Notes under the pieces: model-generated
What the model was told of the DNA's origin: nothing
Seen by the model: only the letters and a program-made list of their open reading frames with translations
Database searches by the model: none
Shown: positions 12,171 to 22,072 of the stretch, piece by piece
How the letters are laid out: each line of letters opens with the position of its first letter
How positions within the stretch are numbered: the stretch's first letter is position 1
Translations under genes and position numbers: made by a program
Source of the DNA: Liolophura sinensis
Taxonomy: Eukaryota; Mollusca; Polyplacophora; Chitonida; Chitonidae
DNA length: 64,000 nucleotides
Assembly: GCF_032854445.1 (NCBI RefSeq)
Contig: NC_088306.1
Location: forward strand, 25,331,764 to 25,395,763
Reading direction: 5' to 3'

Positions 12171-13286
12171 GTTGTTTGTGTTGAAGTCAGTTCAGTTCTT
12201 CGTCTCTTTCTATAAACATCATAAAACCAAATTAAACAGGATGGATATATCCCAGATAGACACATGACGAAAATTAAACTTTGATGTTTAACTAACTTAA
12301 TTTGATGTTTATACAGGTATAAAGCAAAAAAAGTTTTCCCAGTTTTTTTATATCAAGCTAAAAGCATGTATACATATTGCCAGCCTGTTTTTACTGATAT
12401 CACATCGGTGTAATGCTCATCTTGAACCCACTGATTCCAGAAGACACCTCGTGTGTTAATAGTGACCATTTTTCATCATATATGGGAATGACCCATACAA
12501 GTTGATGCAGATAGTATAGGTAGTTTCCCTTGTATCGAAATGTGTTTTAATTAATCCATAGACAGTTTGCCAGCATTAAACGAAATATTTAAAACAATCC
12601 ACTGGTGCATAGTGACCATTATCTCTCACGTTATGCGCCTATTCGAAGCGGATGGTGGCCAGAGTATTCAAAGATTGTAACGGGTAATTTTTTGTCTATA
12701 ATTAAGACTGGGTATGAGCGGTCGAATCACAGAGTCATGTACTTAACACTTCCCTCAGCAAATGGCACCGATCGATTTCTCCTCCGCTTAAGCAGGAAGT
12801 GCGCTGGTAATGATTACTTTCAGTATGCTGAGCCAACCATGTCATTGCCTGTCTGATGCAAACGAGAGCGCGCCAATGAACACGACAATCCGTGGACGGT
12901 GAACGGAATCCGTTGTGTGGGACATTTGTCTCCAGTAATGCTGACGTGAAACATTGCAAGAATAAATTTCAGTTTCTCTGAAGTAAATTGAAAAGTAGTC
13001 ACTAGGGGCACATTTTCCCGAAAGGTTTTTGTTCTTAAACAAATTACCTTGCGATCCATTTTTTTTCACGCACAATCTCGCGTTATCGTCCAGTGGAGAC
13101 ATAAATTGAAACGTGAGATGTAACTTGATTTACTCGTTATCCAGTTACAGTAGGAAAAAAACCGTCTGGATATTTAACTTGATCCCTGGTTCATAGATAA
13201 AACACATAAGCAGTTCAATTACTGCGATGAAATTTCAAAGTACCATTTTACGAGCATGGTAAACCAACGCTTACTCAATTTTAGCT

Positions 13287-13562
13287 GGGGCCTCCGTGGC
13301 TCAGTTGGTTAGCGCGCTAGCGTAGCGTAATGACCCAGGAGTCTCTCACCAATGCGGTCGGTGTGAGTTCAAGTCCAGCTCATGCTGGCTTCCTCTCCGG
13401 CCGTACGTGGGAAGGTCTGCCAGCAACCTGCGGATGGTCGTGGGTTTCCCCCGGGCTCTGCCTGGTTTCCACCCACCATAATGCTGGCCGCCGTCGTATA
13501 AGTGAAATATTCTTGAGTACGGCGTAAAACACCAATCAAAAAAAAAAAAAAAAAAAAAAAAA
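13287..13562 (+). mobile_element. SINE family 1, full-length copy with target duplication
   Basis: A 276-bp element flanked by the perfect 12-bp direct repeat TCAATTTTAGCT (13275-13286 and 13563-13574). The head is tRNA-like: the A box lies in GTGGCTCAGTTGGTTAGCGC (13296-13315) and the B box in GTGAGTTCAAGTCC (13363-13376), so RNA polymerase III transcription is expected. The body has CTTCCTCTCCGGCCGTACGT, then GGTTTCCCCCGGGCTCTGCC. The 3' part has AATGCTGGCCGCCGTCGTAT, the core TAAGTGAAATATTCTTGAGT and CGGCGTAAAACACCAATC, ending in about 24 A. This is the youngest-looking SINE in the window and inserted inside repeat A. It is non-coding; a LINE partner would supply retrotransposition. Confidence 0.97.
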
Positions 13563-14313
13563 TCAATTTTAGCTAATATATAAAACGAATAACTTAAAGC
13601 TGACAGGCTGGCTTTTTTACCGGTCGTAGGTGACGACGTCGTATCGTTTCACCACACAGTAGAATAAGCTTCCTATTTATGGGGTTTGGTCAAGAGGGCC
13701 TGAAATGTACTAAGCAAGATGAAGCCCTGTTACAGACTGATCAGGAAAAATGAAATTAAACACAAACCCATGTAAACTTGGGTTGTATCAACGTAAACCG
13801 ATGCACAATAGATGGTTGTGGAGCGGTCGGCTGTCGTGATTGCAAAATATTTCTAAACCGCCGATTTATATTCATGGAAATTTCATGGTTAGGTCTGTCA
13901 GGACTTGAATGAATGAATGCCCTTCAATGACTGCGAGCTTCACAACTCCGTCGCTCATATTTATACACTAAAGTATATTCTGGACGGTTTGATAGTAAAC
14001 ATAGCTACAACACCGATACATCTTTCCAGAATGTATACCTTATGTATGATGACACTAAAACGTTGGATGAAACCATGCAGACAATAACGTAAACAAATGG
14101 GAAAATGTAGGTCAGGCGATGACACAGGAAGAAATAAGAAAAACATAATACAATGTTTAAAGACGGGGTTCGTAACAATAAATACAGATTGACTGGATGA
14201 TTTATACATGTAAGTTATGCTTGTTTCATCTTTTAGATATATTGATATTAATGACCGTCACATCAGATTATATTACAATTTGTTTAAATTCATCAATTTG
14301 CTTGTCTGTTTTA

Positions 14314-14723
14314 AAGTGCCACTTCAGACACAAGAGAAATCCTCACGGAAATGTTAAAATGATTTGAAGGATACCCTATGGATTTAAGGTGAATAACCCT
14401 ATTTAACCCCTGTAAATGAAAAGTCCTTAAAAACCTTCGGCAGCTTCCGTAAAATTTTCCTGTGGTGACGTGATAATATTCATTATGTGACGACGAATCA
14501 GATATGATTTCAAATAAGGCTGTTATGCTGAAATGACGTCATGCGCGCTTGAGCGTACGACGTCATTTGTGCTATGCGTGACCCCTCGTGTTCAAACCAG
14601 GCAAAATGGGAATGTACAGAAAATTTTTGTTTCTGTATTATCCTCTGAAACTACAAACTGTGGTTTTCATCATTTAAACCTGCATTTAAGACATAAAACC
14701 CTGTCAACACTGAAGTAGCTCTT
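14314..14723. mobile_element. Probable TIR element inserted in the right arm
   Basis: About 410 bp bounded by the imperfect inverted repeats AAGTGCCACTTCAG (14314-14327) and CTGAAGTAGCTCTT (14710-14723), 12 of 14 matching. The left arm joins the flanking sequences almost directly (near 7190-7210), which supports an insertion. It contains an inverted repeat with AAATGACGTC and GACGTCATTT at its ends (14531-14568) that includes a perfect TGACGTCA motif. No transposase frame. No clean target duplication found. Confidence 0.55.
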
Positions 14724-15754
14724 CGGGCTTTTACGTCACTTTCAACGTTATTTTGGTATTTTTAGCGATGATACTTTCTGATCACTCTACGCCCGTTGTT
14801 GTTGTTGTTGTTGTTGTTTTTGTTGGGTTGTGTATTCATTTTTATCTTACCTCATGTGCGCAAGCGTCACACTTTCCGACGTCACGGCGATCATTGTGTC
14901 TTACAACACTTGTGTTGTAAATATAGTACCCCAGTGAATACATCCGTGTGAAAACAAAGCTTAAATTATTTGTGAATACAACGCAGTCTCAACTCGTAAA
15001 GCCGCGTGTGAACGTTGCGAGTTGTAAAATCAAAACGTCTGGAGTAAGCGACCAAGCAGGGACAAATGACTCCCCAGGTGGCATAGGAAGAATGACTGAA
15101 ACTTGTGCTTTCTACTACGGCTTGGTTTGGGTGACATTTGTGGAAATTCAACTTGCCCTGCTCAGTGAACCTTGAAATTAGCTTCATGTCAACGGGTAAA
15201 TTTGTGACAAACTTTAACGCCCGTTTCACTCGGTTTATCTACCACTTGAATTACCCTTAGCATAATCCCTTAATAGGTTATTCGGTTCCCTTTGCACTAA
15301 TTCATTGTCACTTTGTCTTGAGATTTCACTTATTTTGGACAATCGAGGACACTGGGCCACGGAAATAGTGTTCAGTGTCAAGAGCTGACACATCATTGCC
15401 CAGGGCTAGGGATATTATTGTCAAGAGCTGTGCCTTTAATCTTGTAGACAGAGAAAAAGGCAGAATTGTGATTATAGCGATGTTAAAATGAACTTCTTTT
15501 GCTGTCGGCAACTTTTTAAAACGTCAGAAAAGAATACAGTTTTGTCAGTTTTTACTAGAAAAAAAAGCACGACCTTATTTTTGAGCTGTAAGACACTTTG
15601 ACCGGTGAGAATAAAAGTTTTTATTTCTTTGTTCATTTAAAACCTTGGCATTATTTTATGAATTCGTTGTCACCTGTATACATGGAATACGAGGCCACTT
15701 AGGCCATAAGGAGACCGAGATAAAAAAAAAACAGTTTCACTGACAATTAAGACT

Positions 15755-15862
15755 ACACGGACTCAAATACAGAAAGATGGAATTGTGAATTTCGCCATGC
15801 GAAAAGAATGTTCATTTTGCTGTCAGTAACGTTTTAAAACGTTTGAACCTAAACATGATTCT
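15755..15862 (-). repeat. Partial extra copy of repeat D end
   Basis: The sequence GGAATTGTGAATTTCGCCATGC...ATGTTCATTTTGCTGTCAGTAACGTTTTAAAACG is a diverged direct duplicate of 15460-15530 (AGAATTGTGATTATAGCGAT, AATGAACTTCTTTTGCTGTC). It directly precedes the 44-bp array, so the array may have grown next to or inside a repeat D copy. Confidence 0.7.
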
Positions 15863-15865
15863 TGC

Positions 15866-17311
15866 AGCTTGAGATACCAGATTGGTAAGTCGAAGTGATG
15901 GGTGCATGTAGCTTGAGATACCATAATGGTAAGTCGAAGTGATGGGTGCTTGTAGCTTGAGATACCATATTGGTAAGTCGAAGTGATGGGTGCTTGTAGC
16001 TGGAGATACCATATTGGTAAGTCGAAGTGATGGGTGCTTGTAGCTTGTGATGCCATATTGGTAAGTCGAAGTGATGGGTGCATGTAGCTTGAGATACCAT
16101 ATTGGTAAGTAGAAGTGATGGGTGCTTGTAGCTTGAGATGCCATATTGGTAAGTCGAAGTGATGGGTGCATGTAGCTTGAGATACCATAATGGTAAGTCG
16201 AAGTGATGGGTGCATGTAGCTTGAGATACCATATTGGTAAGACGAAGTGATGGGTGCTTGTAGCTTGAGATACCATATTGGTAAGTCGAAGTGATGGGTG
16301 CTTGTGGCGTGAGATACCATATTGGTAAGTCGAAGTGATGGGTGCTTGTAGCTGGAGATACCATATTGGTAAGTCGAAGTGATGGGTGCTTGTAGCTTGT
16401 GATGCCATATTGGTAAGTCGAAGTGATGGGTGCATGTAGCTTGAGATGCCATATTGGTAAGTCGAAGTGATGGGTGCATGTAACTTGAGATACCATATTG
16501 GTAAGACGAAGTGATGGGTGCTTGTAGCTTGAGATACCATATTGGTAAGTCGAAGTGATGGGTGCATGTAGCTTGAGATACCATATTGGTAAGTCGAGGT
16601 GATGGGTGCTTGTGGCTTGAGATACCATATTGGTAAGTCGAAGTGATGGGTGCTTGTAGCTTGAGATACCATATTGGTAAGTCGAAGTGATGGGTGCTTG
16701 TGGCTTGAGATACCAGATTGGTAAGTCGAAGTGATGGGTGTTTGTAGCTGGAGATACCATATTGGTAAGTCGAAGTGATGGGTGCTTGTGGCTTGAGATA
16801 CCATATTGGTAAGTCGAAGTGATGGGTGCTTGTAGCTGGAGATACCATATTGGTAAGTCGAAGTGATGGGTGCATGTAGCTTGAGATACCATATTGGTAA
16901 GTTGAAGTGATGGGTGCATGTGGCTTGAGATACCATATTGGTAAGTCGAAATGATGGGTGCATGTAACTTGAGATACCATATTGGTAAGTCGAAGTGATG
17001 GGTGCTTGTAGCTTGAGATACCATAATGGTAAGTCGAAGTGATGGGTGCATGTAGCTTGAGATACCATATTGGTAAGTCGAAGTGATGGGTGCATGTAGC
17101 TTGAGATGCCATATTGGTAAGTCGCAGTGATGGGTGCATGTAGCTTGAGATACCATATTGGTAAGTCGCAGTGATGGGTGCATGTAGCTTGAGATACCAT
17201 ATTGGTAAGTCGAAGTAATGGGTGCATGTAGCTTGAGATACCATAATGGTAAGTCGAAGTGATTGGTGCATGTGGCTCGAGATACCATATTGGTAAATCG
17301 CAGTGGTGGGT
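15866..17311 (-). repeat. 44-bp minisatellite, about 33 copies
   Basis: The unit on plus reads roughly GCTTGAGATACCATATTGGT, AAGTCGAAGTGATGGGTGC, then A/T plus TGTA. Copies differ by recurrent single-base variants (GCATG/GCTTG, ATACC/ATGCC, TTGAGA/TGGAGA, GTCG/GACG), and no indel was noticed. Because 44 is not a multiple of 3, each minus-strand frame cycles through all three phases every 132 bp. The consensus has no stop in any minus phase, so three overlapping frames of 482-504 codons arise (15812-17323, 15823-17271, 15849-17363). They start and end in unrelated flanks. I read this as non-coding. A local block starting with the TGGAGATACC variant recurs exactly 352 bp (8 units) apart at 16001 and 16353. 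Confidence 0.95.
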
Positions 17312-17554
17312 GGCTTTCTTCATATACCAACCAGTATAAACCCGTGGTATTCTTGATGCACATTCATTGAAGCATTTATCCTGTCCACCTAATACTGATG
17401 TGTGACAGCAGGAACTGAACTGGGCTAGGGATTAGAATGGAGTTTGTATGTGAGGTGGGCTGAGTTTTAGCTCGAGTGTGTCTATTTTTTTGGGGGGGAA
17501 AAGGCGCGCTGTTATACTTGTGCGCTTGGTGTTTGGCATAACGCCATACGCCCA

Positions 17555-17650
17555 GAAATGGTCGGGTTTTCTTCCATAATAATGTTGGCCACCGTTGTAT
17601 AAGTGAAATATTCTGGAGTAGGGCGTAAAACACGAAATCAAATAAATAAT
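17555..17650 (+). mobile_element. SINE family 1, 3' end fragment
   Basis: GGTCGGGTTTTCTTCCATAA leads into AATGTTGGCCACCGTTGTAT, TAAGTGAAATATTCTGGAGT, the AGGGCGTAAAACACG end and a CAAATAAATAAT tail. It is immediately followed by an oppositely oriented SINE (17651-17897), giving a tail-to-tail inverted pair. Confidence 0.9.
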
Positions 17651-17897
17651 TCAATTGGTGTTTTACGCCGTACTCAAGAATATTTCACTTATACGTCGGC
17701 GGCCAGCATTGTGGAGGGAGGAAACCGGGCACAGCCCGGGAAAAACCCACGACCATCCGTAGGTTGCTGGAAGACCTTCCCACTTACGGCCGGAGAGGAA
17801 GCCAGCATGAGCTGGACTTACAGCGACCGCATTGGTGAGAGGCTCTTGGGTCATTACGCTGTGCTAGCGCGCTAACCAACTGAGCCACGGAGGCCCC
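17651..17897 (-). mobile_element. SINE family 1, near full-length copy
   Basis: Read on minus it starts GGGGCCTCCGTGGCTCAGTT (A box) at 17897. It continues through GTTAGCGCGCTAGCACAGCG, CTCTCACCAATGCGGTCGCT, GTAAGTCCAGCTCATGCTGG, CGGCCGTAAGTGGGAAGGTC and CCCGGGCTGTGCCCGG to the TAAGTGAAATATTCTTGAG core and CGGCGTAAAACACCAATTGA. No poly(A) tail precedes the neighbouring fragment. The B box has lost a base pair or two relative to the copy at 13287. With 17555-17650 it can form a roughly 45-bp-arm hairpin around 17645. Confidence 0.95.
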
Positions 17898-19388
17898 GCC
17901 TATATATACTAACTCAACGTACAAAATGTGAGTGGATATACAAGTCTCTTTTTTTGCATTTACAGGCATCTATTGTAGCTTGCTGTGTTCCACGCCAACG
18001 GAAAAATTATTTTTAATCACAAGGCTACAAATGGTTGTGGAAATTGCCTCTTTGACGCGGTGGAAATGTCAGTAAGGTCAGAGTGCATAATGGTGAAAAT
18101 GATAGTTCAATACCGGGTATGTCCACCTTGCGCGTGGACGTCCTGAACATTTTCTGACGTCGGGTAAGTGCTACAATTGTGTTTCTGTGACAGTGCATGC
18201 GCCGGCAACTTCCTGTTGCAATAATGTTGAGGCAAACATAACATGGGCTGAATAACATTCATTTAACGTCAGGCCATGCATGACATCGAGTTGTCTTTTA
18301 AAGATAACTGTTTGCAACTACATGTACTTAAGGCGGACGTTCTAATAAGACAGAAAGCTAATGGGTCAAAGACATTAAATATTCTCCACGACAAAAAAGT
18401 GGTTTCCGCCACTGCATATGGTGATGTCATATAGATTAAACACTGCAAATACTCACTCATTCCCTGGTGTTGTACATTATCTTTGGGTACACTTTAACAA
18501 ATCGTGACATATTAAAAAAAATCATCTCTAGCGAGTAATGGCCTTTGTGGTAGACTACAAAAGTTTTCATAACATTTTTATTAGACTAATTTCTAACAAA
18601 CGGTGAATTAAGCGAGTGTGGAAACGATCCACATCCTGCTCGCGGAACTGCTCAGGCCACGATACAGGGGATGTAATTCTGTTACCTCACCGTCAGTACA
18701 GCGCAGTTGTACCATTATTGACTTGAAGGAATATTTTCCAATACTGAACATTTGTTGCTGTTTTATGCCTTATTATCAGCTTTAATATAAGCTGATTGCA
18801 CAATTCTGACTGTACACAGGCCTGAGAAATATCAGCTAACGATCTTCCAGTTTTTAATTATTATTGATAACAGAAGTAACATTTGAACTCGTGATTGAAA
18901 GTGATACTTTATTTGAAACAACCTCCATGCCAGATCTCGCTTTTGATTTTTTTTTTGTTTGTTTAAACCTCAGTGCTTCACTTGCCTTTTTTGCAATGTT
19001 TGGGAAACTGGTCTTCGAAGCCACCCTGTGGTGATCTGATATATGTGGGAAGACTGAGACCCCCCCCCCCTCCCCCTTCCAAATTAGACGTAAAATGAGG
19101 TTAAGAGACGATGACTGTGGTATTTGATTCACATGCGCATTATGGCAAGCGTAGAAAGTAGAACAAAAATGTGGTACTGTTCAATAGCCAGTTACTTTCC
19201 AATGTAATGCGCCTGAATATTTAACTTCAGATTAGGAGATCTTACTGGCTTCGTTTATATAAAGCGCTTTTCTCATTTCATAATCCAGTGTTAAACACCA
19301 TACAAAATGTTGTAAGCTAGCACTGGACACTTCAAGGTGTTGTGTTCCACATTCTAACTGTTTATTTTTTAAGTTTTATATGATTGGA
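17898..19388. other. Unassigned DNA
   Basis: No recognised gene. A pyrimidine/poly-C tract lies at 19060-19078 (CCCCCCCCCC then TCCCCC). The segment 18026-18120 has loose similarity to 10045-10125 (shared ACAAATGGTTGT and ATGGTGAAA), which is too weak to name a family. Confidence 0.45.
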
Positions 19389-19390
19389 GC

Positions 19391-19437
19391 TGATGGAGTT
19401 TTACACCGTACTCAAGAATACTTTACTTGTACGATCG
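19391..19437 (-). mobile_element. SINE family 1, 3' scrap
   Basis: ATGGAGTTTTACACCGTACT, then CAAGAATACTTTACTTGTAC on plus is the complement of the conserved SINE 3' core. The rest of the element is gone. Confidence 0.75.
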
Positions 19438-19440
19438 TCT

Positions 19441-20640
19441 ATCATTTTATTGTGAACAAACTGTGAAAGCATTGGACAGCAAGGGGAAGTAAAGCCATCA
19501 CGTTAAATGGTTCCAGAGGTTCCATATTAGGAAAAGTAGCTTCTCTTGAACACAACACAAATTTGATTGCACGGTAAAATTCATAGCGTTGCACTCGGAC
19601 ATATTCCACTCGTTAAACCTAAGCCCTGGTTTGTATAACTTACGCAAGAAAATGTGGCGTATTTACACCACATATTAAACTATTTCGTCAGTATGCTTAC
19701 CACCATATAATTCCAGGAATAATTTTATACGACAAATTTGCCTACATCAGCATATGCACACCTACTGTGGAATAACGGCAAAGTTGTGCCTGGAATAAGC
19801 TATACACCTCTTATTCCGCGTTTATGCAAAATGCTTGGTGTAAACGTAACGTAACCCAACTCAACATTACTCTTTACCCGCTCTCCAATGAAAAAACTAA
19901 CAGTAAATCGTGACAATGCACGGTCACCGTTTCAATGTGTTGACGCCTTTCTTTCATTCCTCTCTTGAATGGAACAAGGGAAACGACTCTCGGCCCTTCA
20001 GCTTCCTAATTCTCACAGTTTATTATCTCCCTTTTGCCCCTGAAAGGGCCTGGTGGCCATTGCATTTTCACTTCGATAAGTAACTCATTTTGATTAACCT
20101 TATTTTCATATTTGGACGTTTTTATTGGCCTGTTATAATTGTGTTAAAAACTGCGTTTATCTGGGTTATCATTCACCTGATATTCGATCTGCTCTACGGT
20201 GGCAAAAACAGTGGCACTTTTTTGACCACAAATTGTGCTGGAAACTGTTACATACATAGCAAAGATGTGGCTAGGATAAAGACCTTTATTACAGTGTAGT
20301 TTTTCGATATGGAAGAGAGGCTGACTTCTTTGGCACATTACTGTTTGGCTCATTAGCCATACATTTCAGACCTTATAAAGCTCTGCTGAACTGCAGTCAT
20401 TTGCCGCTTTCTAACTAACCACTTCCGTTTTGCTCCCCTTTCCTCGCCTCCACCTCCCCACCTTCCAGTACTATATGGCTGAAACAGATACTCGTAGAAA
20501 GATACGAGTAGCCATGGATCATGTCTTGTCAACGTAATATCTCCCGATAGTGGTGATGCGAAACACATAATGTTTGCGCCGTTTGAAAGCAGCCCAATTA
20601 TTTGTACACAGTATACATATTTCTTAGACTTAAAAAGAGG
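19441..20640. other. Unassigned DNA
   Basis: No gene or named repeat is recognised. The longest open frame (107 codons, 20353-20676 on minus) runs into the SINE-tail array and is read as chance. Confidence 0.45.
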
Positions 20641-20995
20641 AATGCGTGAAATATTCTTGAGTACGACGTGAAACACTTATCAGATAAATAAGTATGTGAA
20701 ATATTTTTAGTATGGTGTAAATCACCACTGAAATAAATATGTGAAATATTTTCAGTGTGGCGTAAACCACTAATCAATTAAATAAATATGTGAAATATTT
20801 TCAGTGTGGCGTAAACCATTAATCAATTAAATAAATATGTGAAATATTTTCAGTGTGGCGTAAACCACTAATCAATTAAATAAATATGTGAAATATTTTT
20901 AGCGCGGTGTGAAACACCAGTCAAGTAATTATGTGAAATATTTCCAGTGTGGCGTAAAACACGAATCAAATAAATAAATAAATATCAGAAATATT
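20641..20995 (+). repeat. Tandem array built from SINE tails, about 7 copies
   Basis: The first copy (GCGTGAAATATTCTTGAGTA, then CGACGTGAAACAC) is recognisably the 3' core of SINE family 1. Then come six more units of 45-54 bp, each with TATGTGAAATATTTT(C/T)AG, a G(T/C)G(T)GGCGTAAA, CCACTAATCAATTAAATAAA layout. Units 3-5 are nearly identical 49-mers, while outer units are more diverged, as expected for internal expansion. The array lies within otherwise unrelated DNA, with no tRNA head or SINE body. Confidence 0.92.
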
Positions 20996-21584
20996 TTAGC
21001 AAAACAAATACAACCGCTCGCTTTATGAGTAAAACATGTAGAATTGGTTTCGCTATTCTAGCAAATACCCTCCTCAGCTTCGCAAGTTCGGGGAATCCAT
21101 TGCTCATCGATTAAGCGCTTCTGTTTGATCAAGACCAATAAAATATCAAAAGACGGCAAGTCTTTCATGTGTTCCGATCAATGATGGTTTCAGGTTAGTC
21201 GTCGATCAAATCACATGGCTCTCATAATGTCGTGATCGAAAATCTGAAGTCAAACCCCGGACGAATTCACCCATAGCGGCAAACAAATTTGTGCTTTTAT
21301 TTTAACGGCTTGATTGGAGAAATCAAAACTTTGATTGCTCAAAACTAGTTTTACACCCACAGCTGCAAGCTTCACACAGATAAGGGTTTGGTTTTCTATC
21401 TTATCTTGCAATATCGATCTCCTCAATAAAGAATTATCCCTAGTTCGACGTTGCAGTTAAATCAGTTTGATGTACAAAACGCCAAGTAATTTACCACCTG
21501 CTTGAACATGTGCACATGTTTTCTTTTTCACTTTGATTATAAGTAAAAGCCTTTAAAATACCCAATCTATGTTTACAGTTCACG

Positions 21585-21695
21585 ACCATTCGCAGGGTTA
21601 TGCCTGATTTCCTACCACAATAATGCTGGCCGTTGTATAAGTGAAATATTCTTGAGTGCGGCGTAAAACATCAATCAATGAATAAATAAATACAT
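21585..21695 (+). mobile_element. SINE family 1, 5'-truncated copy
   Basis: Begins near CACGACCATTCGCAGGGTTA, has a shortened G/C segment (ATGCCTGATTTCCTACCACA), then ATAATGCTGGCCGTTGTATA, AGTGAAATATTCTTGAGTGC and a GGCGTAAAACATCAATCAAT end with a GAATAAATAAATA tail. The CCGCCGTCG block has lost three bases. Confidence 0.9.
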
Positions 21696-21764
21696 CAGAA
21701 CATACAATCCAGATATGTTCTTTGTTACCGCAAAGACTAATAGAATACCATGTGAAATTCTCAC

Positions 21765-22072
21765 CCCGACTTGTTGTTGGGAGAATTAAGGAGAATAACG
21801 TCTTCTAATGCGTTAGATCGACGGTAAGCCACATTTACCGCATCTTCACACGCGCATTAAACCTTATCTGTGAATTTTTGCGGTTGTCATGGATCATTTT
21901 TGGTTCGGCAAGACCCAGAACAGGTTAGTTGATTATGGGAACCACTTGGTTGACATCGAATTACGCTAGAGAAGATTTAATGCGCGTGTGAAGATGCGGT
22001 AAATATGGTTTACCGTCAATCCGACACCTTAGAAGCAGTTATTCCCCTTAATTCTCCCAACACTTCGTGCTG
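21765..22072. mobile_element. Fold-back (long inverted repeat) element
   Basis: Two arms of about 100 bp (21765-21865 and 21969-22072) are inverted copies around a ~100-bp centre. Matches include GGGAGAATTAAGG(A/G)GAATAA near the outer ends and a perfect 25-bp stretch containing CGCATCTTCACACGCGCATT (about 21840) against AATGCGCGTGTGAAGATGCG (about 21979). The centre is unrelated and has no open frame. It resembles a MITE or fold-back transposon. Outer boundaries and target duplication are unclear. Confidence 0.85.

Larger units (their letters stand above)
12171..15500 (-). repeat. Right arm of large inverted repeat pair (blocks A and D)
   Basis: Block A (12171 to about 13275, continuing to about 13615 beyond a young SINE) and block D (about 15060-15500) mirror the left arm. 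Between them, conserved pieces include the complements of CAAAATAACGTTGAAAG (near 14745) and GGTCATTAATATCAATATAT (near 14250). This arm has extra material missing from the left arm: a SINE at 13287-13562, about 570 bp at 13620-14195, and a TIR-bounded segment at 14314-14723. The pattern indicates two copies of one ~3 kb element that decayed independently. No conserved coding frame is seen. Confidence 0.75.

Noticed and set aside
13287-13380. Functional tRNA gene
   Set aside because: A and B boxes are good, but the sequence continues into a SINE body, occurs in many copies, and does not form a complete acceptor stem. The same holds for tRNA-like heads at 10600, 17890, 53970 and 62950.
15866-17311. 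CRISPR array
   Set aside because: Units are contiguous without unique spacers, no cas genes exist, and the DNA is eukaryotic. The same applies to the arrays at 34.6, 36.3, 40.1 and 45.0 kb.
15812-17363. Three overlapping ~500-residue proteins on minus
   Set aside because: All three are phases of the same 44-bp repeat, whose consensus lacks stops in every minus phase. Starts and ends fall in unrelated flanking repeat sequence and no domain is present.
18026-18120. Direct repeat with 10045-10125
   Set aside because: Only short words are shared; alignment by eye is too weak to support a family.
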